From Telopea speciosissima (taxonomy: Eukaryota > Streptophyta > Magnoliopsida > Proteales > Proteaceae), in NCBI RefSeq assembly GCF_018873765.1, contig NC_057919.1, positions 39,416,985 through 39,480,984 of the forward strand: a stretch of DNA of 64,000 nucleotides. The letters run 5' to 3'. Below the pieces are notes generated by a model that saw nothing but the letters and a program-made list of their open reading frames with translations, searched no databases and was not told where the DNA came from. Position numbers and translations under genes: made by a program. Positions 11,101-23,100 of the stretch are shown piece by piece (within the stretch, counting starts at the first letter, position 1; each line of letters begins with the position of its first letter).

Positions 11101-14100
11101 ACCTAATCCCCTATTGGCAAGGGATGATAGCCATCTGGTTCCATAATTTTAAGGAAAAAAAAATGAATTATAGTTAAATCATGCTAGCAACATATAATTA
11201 ATCATATTCTGATATAAAAATGACATTTCAAAACATCATTCGTCAAATCATGCATTTTCACAAAATATGCATACGTCAAGAACAATAATTATCATATAGC
11301 CACTCACCAAGATACTCCGTGAAATCCTAGAATTCCTGTTCTGAATGGAGCTCGTCCTCTGCGGATGGCTCACCTAATAAGATTCCTGATGAAATTAGAT
11401 TTCGGTGATTTAACTATAAGTATAAATTATTGCTTTAAGGTTTCTTCTTAAGGATTATATTCCAATCTTGTGAAAATCCAACCATCACAGTCCAATTTTC
11501 TCTTGTCCATCATATTATGTTTAATTCAGTTTATATGTTCCTCATAACAATCCCCCATGTAATAACAGTAACTTAGTTCGTAAGTTACCCCCATTGGCAT
11601 TAGCAACCATGGGCATTACATTTTGGCAATTTGCTCACACAAGGCTACACATCCCTTGCCCTTCTTGTTTCATTAAAGTCTCACTAAATATTTCAATCAT
11701 GTGTTATGCACTTGTGTTTATACATATTCCATACTAAATTCCATTATACGATCATAACCATATTTAGTTAACACACTTTAATTTGTCCCAAGTCCAAAAT
11801 ATAGTTAAAAAATTCTGGGTACATATTGTGTGCACAGCCCCAAAACTCATGTTAAAACCCCTACTTCCGAAAATCCATTTGTAATGAAATTATACAGGGT
11901 TCTACTATGGATTATGATGATTAACTGCACAAAATTTCTGGTCTTAAATCAAATTATAAGTTGTTCTTCACCTCTCCTAAAGTTCAGCCAAAAATCGGTT
12001 TACAGAAAACAAAAATGTGTGCACAGCCCCAAAACTCATGTTAAAATCCCTACTTTCCAAACTCCATTTGTAATGAAATTATACAGGGTTATACTATGGA
12101 TTATTATGATTAACTATACAAAATTTCAGGTCTTAAATCAAATTATAAGTTGTTCTTTACCTCTCCTAAAGTTCAGCCAAAAATCTGTTTACAGACTTGG
12201 GTAACCCTAGGGAAATGGCCATAACTTTCTGGATATAAGTTGAAAACACTTGATTCCAAAGCCAAAAGTTTGGGATCTTTTATAGCCCTACAATTTTACT
12301 GAAGTTGTCTCAGAAACACACTGTAAGAGTCTCATAATTTGTCTTGAAGTTGGGGTATTTGCACAGGCCGTGCTCTGTGAAACTGATCTAAGTAATCTTA
12401 GAGAAATAACCATAACTTCTTTGATATAAGTTGGAAAGACGTGCTTTCAAGTCCATATGTTCATGACTCATACTACTACAAATTTTCTTTTGAAACTATC
12501 TTTAGAAACCCATTATAATTTGTAAAGACCTCTAAAATCGTCTTGAAGATTAGATAAATGCACAGACAGATTCTATAAAACAGAATTTAGTATTTTTTCT
12601 TCATTTCCACACCATCCCCATCTTCAATCCCATTTAAAAGAATACATGAAGTACAATGACATAAAAACACTAAATCATACCTCAAAATCTAAGATCCAAG
12701 CTCTCTCCCCTTCCTGCTTTTGATCCACACCTTCCACACACTTCACACTCTTGCAAGTTGCAACCCGCCTTCCTTTTTTTCTTCTTTTTCTTCCTATTCT
12801 CTCCTTCTCCTCCAAATATAATTCTGACAACCTCTATTGTATTACAGTAGCAAGAGCTCCTCCCTTTCACATGAACTAGTTCTAGGAGAAAGACTAAAAG
12901 CTTGTCTATAAGGTCAGCTTTGCTTTATATAGAAAATTGTCATCAATAGTGCCCTTCAACCGATTATCAAGTTTCCTTGCATTTGGCATCATCACACTAT
13001 ATGGGGTTGATTCTTATTCCTCATTCATTTTGGTCAAAGCCTACATAGACCACATGCATGACCAAGCCCATGTGGGAGGCCACCTCACATCCCACTAGCC
13101 TCACAACCTCCTACATGTCCTATTAGGTGTAACACATTACTCACATGCATTGCTCATTTCTTAGTCAAAGCTTAGGTGTCATTACCCCATCTTTTGGAAC
13201 ATACAAATGGGACACCTCACTCACCCATTGCCATGTGGCAATGCATAAGTCAATAGCTCATAGCTCACCATGCCATGCAAATACTGTCTTTCTCAATTAA
13301 AATAAAAAAGACCAATAATCAAATAGCAAAAAATCTAATATTCTTGTCAAAGATATAATCTTAAGTTATTACGTGTTTAACCTCTAATCATAGTAGGATT
13401 AGGATTAATTAAGATATACAGGATCCCCACACTCTTTTAATCCTTCATTAGTGTCTTGTCTACAAGGGGAATCTACCTTTTTAAAATCACCATTTATCAC
13501 TAATCATAAGTCAACACATCACCATGTCATGCAAAAATTGTCTCAATTAAAATTAAAAAGACAAATAGACAAATTGCAAATTAAATGTACTATTCATGTC
13601 AAAGATATAATCTCAAATTATTGCCTGTTTAACCTCTAATCATAGTAGGATTATGATTATTTAATATATAAAGGATCTTTACACTCTCTTAATCCTTCAT
13701 TAGTGTCTTGTCTATAAAGGGAATCTGCCCTTTTCAAAATCACTACTCATAACCACTATTCCTCTTATGTTATGCTTACATCACCCTCCACTAACACTAT
13801 ACCCTTGCTTTATATGATATTTACAATCCTACCTTGAACACTATTGGTCAACTACACTATAGTGAGCACATCATTAAGATCCGTTACCTCTTAATTGGCC
13901 AATTAAGAAATTCTTCCTTTCTTGGTACAATATATGATCTAATGATCTAAGTCCTTAACGACATTAAATATTCAATTCACATACTATATGATAATTAAAT
14001 AATACCCTATAAATTCATCATTCAAAATGGCTACAAGGTACTAAGTTTCTTAAATAAAATAGATCGAAGGTGCGAAATACCTTAAAGTCCTTATGCTTCG

Positions 14101-17100
14101 TTCGATGTTGATGGACCGTCTGGTCGAAGCGGTGGAGTACCTATCGACCGACAAGGTTATATCAGAAATATAAAAAAAAAAAAACAAAAAGGGGCATTAC
14201 GTCTTATTTCATGTAAGACGTACTCAACACTCATCTAGACTTCAGCATGACCTTCCATCCGTAGACTGATGGACAGATCGAGAGACTGATTCAGAGATTG
14301 GAGGATATGCTTCGAGCTTGTGCCTTGGACATGAAGGGGAATTGGGACAAACACCTGCCATTAGTCGAGTTTGCTTACAACAACAGTTACCAGACAACAA
14401 TCGACATGGCTCCGTATGAGACACTCTATGGTAGAAGATGTCGATCTCCCCTGTTCTAGGATGAGGTTGGGGAGAGAAAGTTGTTGAGACCCGAACTGAT
14501 TCAACTGGATGTAGAAAAAGTGGAGTTGATTCAAAAGAGGATGAAGGTCGTCCAGGACCGCCAAAATTGCAATGCAGACAGCTGACGAAAGGACCTGGAG
14601 TTTGAGGTAGGCAGCCCAGTTTTCCTCAGAGTAGATCCTATGAAGAGAGTGATGTGTTTCGGGAAGAAGAGCAAGCTAAGCTCTAGATATGTGGGACCAT
14701 TCAAGATATTAGATAGGATTGGACCAGTGGCATATAGAGTAGCATTACCACCGGCCCTCTCCAACATGCACGATGTGTTTCACGTGTCAATGTTACGGAA
14801 ATATGTGCCAGACCCTTTTCACGTCCTCAGCTACAAGCCATTGAAGCTGAACCAAGTCTTGTTCTATGAAGAGATACCAATACAGCTACTGGATCGGAAG
14901 GAATAAGTGCTTTGCAAGCGCAACATACCCATTGTAAAAGTATTAGAGAAACCACGCGGTAGAAGAAGCCACGTGGGAACTTGAGGATAGTATCCAGTCC
15001 AGATACCCCCACCTATTCGGTACAGGTATGGTTACATTTTGAGGACGAAATTTCTTATATGGGGGGAAGGATGTAATGCCCTGCATTTTTTTTTCTATTT
15101 TACTTCTAACGTCACCTTGATGGTCAAAGGTACTCCACTGGTTCGATTGGACGGTCCATCGACATCGAACAAAGAATAAGAATTTTAAGGTGTTTCGCAT
15201 CCTCGATTTATTTCATTTAAGAAACCTCGTACCTTGTAGCCATTTTGTGTGATGAATTTATAGAGTACTATTTAATTATCATAGTATGAGAATTAAATAT
15301 TAAATGTGGCTAAGGACTTAGATCATTAGATCATATATTGTACCAAGAAAGGAAGAATTTCTTGATTGGCCAATTAAAAGGTAATGGATCTTAATGATGT
15401 GGCCACTGTAGTGTAATTGACCAAGAGTGTTCAAGGTAGGATTGTAAATATCATATAAAGCAAGGGTATAGTGTTAGTGGAGGGTGATGTAAGCATAACA
15501 TAAGAGGAATAGTGATTATGAATTGTGATTTTGAAAAGGTCAGATTCCCCTTGTAGACAAGACACTAATGAAGGATTAAAAGAGTGTAGAGATCCTTTAT
15601 ATATTAATTAATCCTAATTCTACTATGATTAGAGGTTAATCAATTAATAGTTTGAGATTATATCTTTAACTAGAATATTATATTTAATTTGCTTTTTGTC
15701 TTTTGGTCTTCTTTATTTTAATTGAGAAAGACAATTTTTGCATGACATGGTGAGGTGTTGACTTATGCATTGCCACATGGCAATGAGGGAGTGTGGTGTT
15801 CCCACACTCCTTTGCATGTGCCGTGAGATAATGACACCTAAGCTTTGACTAAGAAATGAGCAATGCATGTGAGTAATGTGTTACACCTAATAGGACATGT
15901 GGGAGGTTGTGAGGCTAGTGGGATCTGAGGTGGTCTCCCACATGGGCTTGGTCATGCATGTTGTCCATGTAGGCTTTGACCAAAATGAATGAGGAATAGG
16001 AATCAACCACATATAGTGTGATAATGCCAAGTGTAGGGAAGCTTGATAATAGGTGGAAGGGCACTATTGGTGACAATTTTCCATATAAAGCAAAGCTTGC
16101 CTTATAGACAAGCTTTTAGTCTTTTTCCTCATAGTTGTCATGGTGTCTAGGCTACCCAAGGCGCTAGAGAGGGTAAAAAAATCAAGGCGACACCAAGCAG
16201 GCAACTAAGGCGCCCAAGTCGACCAAGGCGCTTGGACGCCTTGACAACTATGTTTCTAGTAGAACTAGTTCTTGTGCTATGCATTGCCACATGGCAATGA
16301 GGGAGTGTGGTGTCCCCCTTTGCCTGTGCCAAAGGATGAGGTAATGACACCTAAGCTTTGACTAAGAAATGAGCAATGCATGTGAGTAATGTGTTACACC
16401 TAATAGGACATATGGGAGGTTGTGAGGTTAGTGGGGTGTGAGGTGGTCTCCCACATGGGCTTGGTTATGCATGTTGTCTATGTAGGCTTTGACCAAAATG
16501 AATGAGGAATAGGAATCAACCACATGTAGTGTGATAATGTCAAGTGTGGGGAAGCTTGATAATAGGTGGAAGGTCACTATTGGTGACAATTTTCCATATA
16601 AAGCAAAGCTTGCCTTATAGACAAGCTTTTAGTCTTTCTCCTCATAGTTGTCACAGCGTCTAGGCGACCCAAGGCGTTGGAGAGGGTAAAAAATGAAGGC
16701 GACACCAAGTAGGCGACCAAGGCGTCCAAGGCGCCTGGACGCCTTGACAACTATGTTTCTCCTAGATGTAGTTCTTGTGCAAGAGAGTGAAAGAAATGAG
16801 CTCTTGCTACTGTAATACTATAAAGGTTGCCGGAATTATATTTGGAGGAGAAGGAGAGAATAGGAAGAAGAAGAAGAAAAGGAAGGTGGGTTGCAAGAGC
16901 GTGAAGTGTGTGAAAGGTGTGGATAAAAAGCTAGAAGAGGAGAGAGCGTAGATCTTAGATTTTGATGTATGATTTAGTGTTTTTATTCTGTTGTTTTCAT
17001 TGTACTTAATGTATTCTTTTAAATGGGGTTGAAGATGGGGTTGGTGTGGTGATGAAGAAAAGATAGTAAAATTCTGTTTTAGCGTCTTGCGACATGCATT

Positions 17101-20100
17101 AACACATGTTCAGCCAACCATGCTGAACCAAGAGGCCGAAGCCTCGGCGGTGGTGGTGGTGGCAGCGGTGACGGTAGTGGCGGCAGACTCTAAAAAAAAA
17201 TCCCTAAAGGGATTGCGCTTTGATACCAAGTTGAGAGAAGGAGAGAGAAGAGAGAATGATTTGACTTGTCAATGAGACAGAGGCCACCACTTTATTTATA
17301 ATTTTGAGAATATTACAAATATGGTATGATTGCACAATCACATAATTCACACATTAAACATATGCATAATGAATCTAGACACTCTAATGTACCTAGTGAC
17401 ATTACACACTTTACAAGGAGAACCAAACTAGAAGAGAACCGAATCGAACCAATCTTCAACACTTCAACACTTTGGCGTCTAACTTTGTTTGGGCTGAGGG
17501 GCAAGTTCCTGCACTACTTTGCTATTGGTGCTATGCTGTTTTTGGGAAGAGTGATGGTGAAAGCCCCTGGGTGCCTAGATATATACTCGGTTTTTTAGGT
17601 TGAGAGCTGCCAATTGGTGCAGAAATGCCAAGGTTAGGACCATCACCAATCCACCCAGCCTGGGATACTACAAAAGCAGGACATGCACTGATTTACTGCC
17701 TTCATTGGTTTTTATGAAGAGGATAATGCTGGACTACTTTGGGATGTCTTCGGCTTAGGAGGTCATTCATAAGGCTATAGTCAAGTGACACTAATGCAAC
17801 CCCGGGTTCCAAAACCCTAGGTCTCTATGGGCCCACCAAAGCAATAAGAATTCAAATATAGTTGATTCTGTAAATAAGTTGAAGTTCATAGTCCTGTTGG
17901 GAAGGCTAAACGAGAGCAGGGGCAAAACAGTAATTAAATTTAAGGAGGACTACTAGGGGATTTCAGAAAATGAATGAGCTAAGAGAACCAAAAGGATGGA
18001 TATGAGGGATTTTATGTAATAATAGTGATGCAGGGCTGATTTGTAAATATAGGATTCTGCCTCTTCGTCAACCTCACGATAAGGGCAATAAAAACCAGCT
18101 GATGGGGTTTCTCTTGTGAGTGAGAGAACATCTAATACCCAATTAAACAAGGAATTTAGAGTTAATCCATCGATCTTTAACCCTATCGAATCCTCCCAAC
18201 AATGAATCTAAAGATCAATGAATATTTTATCAATAAGGTGCCAAATCGGAGGAGGGTGGTAAGAAAGAGAACAGCGTGGAGTTTTAGATTGGAATCCTCG
18301 GTTCCAGCAGACTGTGGGGCAGAGGTTTTGCAGGTAAGGTCACTGATAATGTAGAAGGGGTTCAACTAAGAACCATTCTACAGTAGGATCGGTAATAGTT
18401 GCAGTAGATCATCAATCATAGAAGCAAATCAGAATTAGAAGGTAAAACACCAAAATAGAAGGTAGATGCTGCAGATCAATCCAACCATCAACAGGGTCTG
18501 AAAGCGGTTGAGTGGGCTTCTCGTAGGTCTGAATCAGTCCTCCAAATATCAATACCGATGGAGGAGGGGTTGCTGAGTTCAAGTCCTTTGATTGCAACAG
18601 TACATAAATAGAAATTGATGCAGCCACAGGTGTGTAGAAGGTCTGCCTTGCCTCCGATCAGCAACAGCAGGTCTGGTTGTTGGTTGGAATGGCTTCTAGT
18701 CCCTCACAGATGTAGCAGTAGCTCTCGATTGCAGCAGTCTCAAACAACAGAGATAGTGGAACTCGATTGGGAGAAGAGATAATGAAGTAGAAGAGATAGA
18801 AAATAGAAGATAAGGGGGATAGGGTTTTCGGCTCTCTCAGCTCTTCATCCTCACACTAGGATAAAACATCTTTGCCAAAGCTAATCAAATCAACTTCATT
18901 AATCGTTAGGGGGCTCCTAAGAGCTTATACATATTTATGGGCAGCTATTGCTTGGCTTATAAGTAAGAGAAATTAGAAATTTAACAAGAAAAGGAAACAA
19001 ACTAAAGGAAAAAGAAACTTAAGCCTACTTTCTAAATCTGAAATTAGAAACTAAACTGAGATAAGGTTGCTTAATAGACAACCACAAAATATCTAAGAGA
19101 ATGATTGTAAAATATAAACAAAACTGAACTCCTAAATCCCCGATGCATAGACAAAATTGACTCTTCTAATAAAACCTCCATGCAATCTGGTCTTGGGCCC
19201 CACAGGATCTCCTAGTAATATTCCCACCAAGGCAAATATGGGGCTTTGACACTGTTCACGTGAACAGTGTTTTGGTCTTTTCTTCTTCAGGTTTTGACCT
19301 AACTCAACTCTCCCCCTCTTAGAAAAAATTTGACCTCGAATTTTGAAGAAGGAAGGAAGGAGTGTTGTGTTCTGCACATCCATCTTCAAGCCGTAGTAGA
19401 ACTCTGCCAGTCCCTACATTAACCGAGGGGTAGTGATCCTAAGTCCTAACCCCCAAGCTTGAGGACGAAATAATATGGCATGAGAGAGATCAATTCGATT
19501 CTGCTGGGCTGCAACTACCTCCCAGAAAAGGGTAGACCTGAAAAGAATAAAAGGGTGTCCCAGTGAACAAGGTTCTTGCTTCTACAGGGCCTTGGGAGGG
19601 GTAGATGTACGGAGCCTTGCCCCGCTTCGCAGAGAGGCTGTTTCCTTGATTTGAACCCTCAACCACCAGAACAACCTCACAGTTGTGCCAAGGTAGATCA
19701 GAAAGGAATAATGACAGAAAATAAAGAGGAATAAACAAGGAGGAAGAAGAAACGGAGTCACAAGAGAACTCATCTATAAGGGAGGACAGAATCGATGGGG
19801 AAAGGGAAGATAAGGCCACACAGCCAACAGTCAAACACCAATATCCACTCAAATTCAATTTATTCCAATCTATTCAATCGGTAGGATTACATGCATTTAA
19901 ATAAGAAAATAAAAAGTGATACAGATACATCACCAAAAGAGACTTATTTTAATGGGAATAAGTCTAGGGTTAGGTTATATACATATTGGGCCTTTGATCC
20001 CATGGATTTTCTATGTAATAGGCCACTTTTATGGGCTTAAAGTATGGGTAATTAAGTTGCATACAGGATTAGTCTTTATACTTAGTTTATTTTCATGTTT

Positions 20101-23100
20101 TTAATATTTTAAATTGAACCGGTCCAAAGCTTGTTTGAAGCAGTGGTTCAATTTAAGTGATTTTAATATTTTCTTTAAGTGTTTAGTGGGGCTGGATTAG
20201 GATTTTATTTTGAGTCTAATTTAGTTTCCTAGTTAGTTTAAAAAACCTAATAGGTTAAGGATTGGGTTAGGCCTTTCCATTTTAGTATAGGAGTCTATTT
20301 TTGAGTCTTTTATATAAGGTTGTAAGGGAGGCAAGCATTGAACACGAATTTTGATATTAATGAAAAGCTTTTGCTGTACTTCTTTTCCATTGAATATTTT
20401 TGTCTTGTGATTGATCAAGGTTGGTGGGATTGGTGTTTGATCCGATTGACACCTTGCGTGGGAATTCCGGGTGGTTCGTTTGTGGGATTGGTATTTGATC
20501 CAATCGACACTTTGCGGTGTGAAGCCCGGGTGGTTCTTTTGAAGATCTCCTTTAAGTTCGTTAAAGATTCAATTTTTATTTGTTGGTAGAACCGTGGGTT
20601 AGGAAGAGAGAATTTATAATAGAGGGGAAAGTTACAAAGGGACTGAAATAGACATAATTACCCCTAACTAGCTGACTAAGAGCAACAATCTAATCCTAAT
20701 AACTTAATAACTAAGTAAGCCCAAAAGGACCAGAATACCGTGGTACCCCCACGGTATTCTAGATTACATATTCCAACACTCCCCCTCAAGTTGGATTATA
20801 CAAATAAGTAAAGAAAGAAGATCCAGCTTGAACTAATAAGAAAAAAAACTCCAATATTCTGACACTCCCCCTCAAGTTGGCGCATATAAGGCACTGTTAG
20901 AAGGGAGAGAGGGGGAGTCGTGAATAGGGAATAGCGTCAGCCCCTATTCACGATTTCCCCTATTGGGGTATTTTTGTCTCTTGCTATTTTTTATCTTTTA
21001 CCCTATTTATTAATATATGTTTTGGGGGCAGTCTTCCTTACGACTGCAGTCCCAACAGAGCAGTTCTTCTTTCTCCTTCTCCTCTCTTCTTCTTCCTTCT
21101 TCTTCTTCTTCTTCTTCTTCACTTAATCTAATATGGTATCAAAGCTAGGACTGTAGGAGTCAATTTAACATCCTTGAACCTTCTCCATTCTCTTCGTTTG
21201 GATCAAAGCAAGGTTGCGACTTTGGAGACTTAAAGCTTTGAGGATTTTCGTGGTCTTATTGTGAAGGGGATGCAGCACCCTATGCTGCAACTTTGTGGAA
21301 CTGTTTGAGACTAGTTCATGTCTGCATAAAAGAACTAGGTCTCAATTTTTGGTATGTATGAAGGTTGAGATCGATTCAGGTGCTGTTTTGCGATTTGGAG
21401 ACTGATATTGTTCTTTCTTTTCTGAATCGATTTATTGGAGGGTATTTATTTTGCTGGCTGGTGTATTGATTTCACTACAAGAATCAATTCCAGAATTTTT
21501 CGTGGTTGATTGAAGTTCTTATCTTCTATGGTGTATTGATTTCACTACAAAAATCAATTCCAGAAAATTTTTTTTTTTCGTGGTTGATTGAAGTTCTTAT
21601 CTTCTTCTTGGTGGTGTTTGTTGGTTGTGAGTGATTGAAGATCATATCACCCTGCTGTCCTACGATTCTGAACCGTTTGTAATTTCGAAGTGTTTGCAAG
21701 TTGAGAAGTACTTGCTGTCCTCTGTCGAGACTGCTCTGTGAATTTCAGAAGTGTTTACAAGTTGAGAAGTGCTTGCTGTCCTCTGTCCGAGACTGCTCTG
21801 TGAAGATTCAAGGTGTTTAGTTAAGCATGGGTGATGCAAAGACGACTGTGACTGAACTGTCCTCCTCTTCTCATCGCATTACAGAAAGGAAACTTGAAGG
21901 AATTTCTAATTTTCAGCAATGGACAATGGTGGTTCGATTGGCCTTGAAGGGTTGTGATCAACAGGATCATCTCACCAAGCCAAAGCCTGAAGGTGACACG
22001 ACATGGGATACAGTGGATGCACGCATATTGAGTCAGATGTTGAACTCAATGGATAATCATATTGTAGACCTGGTTACTCACATTGACACAGTAAAGGATT
22101 TATGAGAATACTTGAATGTCCTCTATTCTGGGACGGACAACTTGTCTCGGATTTATGACCTGTCCCAAGCATTTTATAAAGTGGATCAGAAGACTCTGAG
22201 TGTAACCCAATATTTTGCGGAATTCAAGCGACTATATGAGGAGCTGAATTCCATTCTTCCTCTCATGTCTGATGTGAAGGAGATGCAGCAACAGCGGAGA
22301 GCAAGCTGGCTGTTATGGTATTTTTGGGTGGACTTCGAAAAGAATTTGAACCAGTACGGTCTCAAATTCTTGGTGGGGATAGAGTCACCACACTTCCAGA
22401 GGCTTTTGCTCGCCTTTTACGGGTTTCTTGTGAGAACAGCCAAGACTCCACCCATGGTAATGAGGGTTCAGCACTTGCAGCCCTTCCCAACAGTGGGCCT
22501 AGTGGTGGGACAGGTACGGGCAGCAATGGTGGTGGCCATGGTCGTGGGTCAGGGAACAGTAAAGTACCCACATCCGGTACTTCAGAGACTTCAGGACAGG
22601 TGCGCACTTGTCATCATTGTGGCAGAGCTGGTCACATTCAACGCTTCTGTTGGAAGCTTTATGGTAAACCACCTTAGTTTGCGAATTCAGCCCGCAGTGA
22701 GCCGGTGGTTACTCCTCCTTCCAAGCCTGAGGGTAAAACAGTGACTATGTCTGATGAAGATTATGAGCGATTTACTCAATTTCAAAATTCTCAGTCATCT
22801 CAGTTCTCCACTGCTACCCTAGTTCAGCCAGGTAATGCTATTGCATGCCTATCATCTACTTCTCGTCCTTGGATCATTGATTCAGGTGCTTCGGACCATA
22901 TGACTGGAGCATCAGGTATCTTTTCTTCATTTCGTGAATCTTCTTCTGATGTTGTGTTAGCCAATGGGTTTCTTGCTAAAGTTTGGGGTACAGGCACTGT
23001 GAATGTTTCCCCCTCGTTGTTGTTGTCTTCCGTTTCTTACTTGCCCAAATTTCCTTTCAATTTATTATCTGTTTGAAAATTTACCAAAGCTAACAATTGT

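Larger units (their letters stand above)
10046..14200 (-). mobile_element. Long gypsy LTR, minus orientation
   Basis: The right part (about 12,560-14,200) is the reverse complement of the LTR at 15071-17085. It includes the GTAATGCCCC start, the TCATTAGTGTCTTGTCTA block and the CTAATAGGACATGT block. The left edge TGTGATGACCCGCCC reads in reverse as an LTR end (...GGGTCATCACA). If both edges are right, the LTR is about 4.1 kb, a length known for Tekay/Del chromoviruses. The inner part contains two tandem arrays. Open frames inside are chance. Confidence 0.6.
15771..16798. repeat. Tandem duplication of 514 bp inside the LTR
   Basis: TGCCACATGGCAATGAGGGA occurs at 15771 and again at 16285. The following 500 bases match, including the embedded MITE. 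The inverted LTR on the left has only one copy of this block, so the duplication is local and arose after the MITE inserted. Confidence 0.85.
15071..17085 (+). mobile_element. 3' LTR of the gypsy remnant (interrupted)
   Basis: Begins TGTAATGCCC right after the purine-rich end of the internal region. It is the reverse complement of 12,560-14,200 over most of its length. It contains a 514 bp tandem duplication and two copies of a hAT MITE. Similarity to the left LTR ends near 17,085, where a copia remnant starts. Confidence 0.7.

Noticed and set aside
11830..12204. 124-residue repeat protein
   Set aside because: The two halves are a 189 bp DNA duplication inside an LTR. There is no homology, start context or neighbouring gene.
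19916..20104. Small membrane-like protein shared with 29385-29606
   Set aside because: The similarity is due to the LTR-like repeat A being present at both places. Stops and start sites differ and nothing else supports coding.
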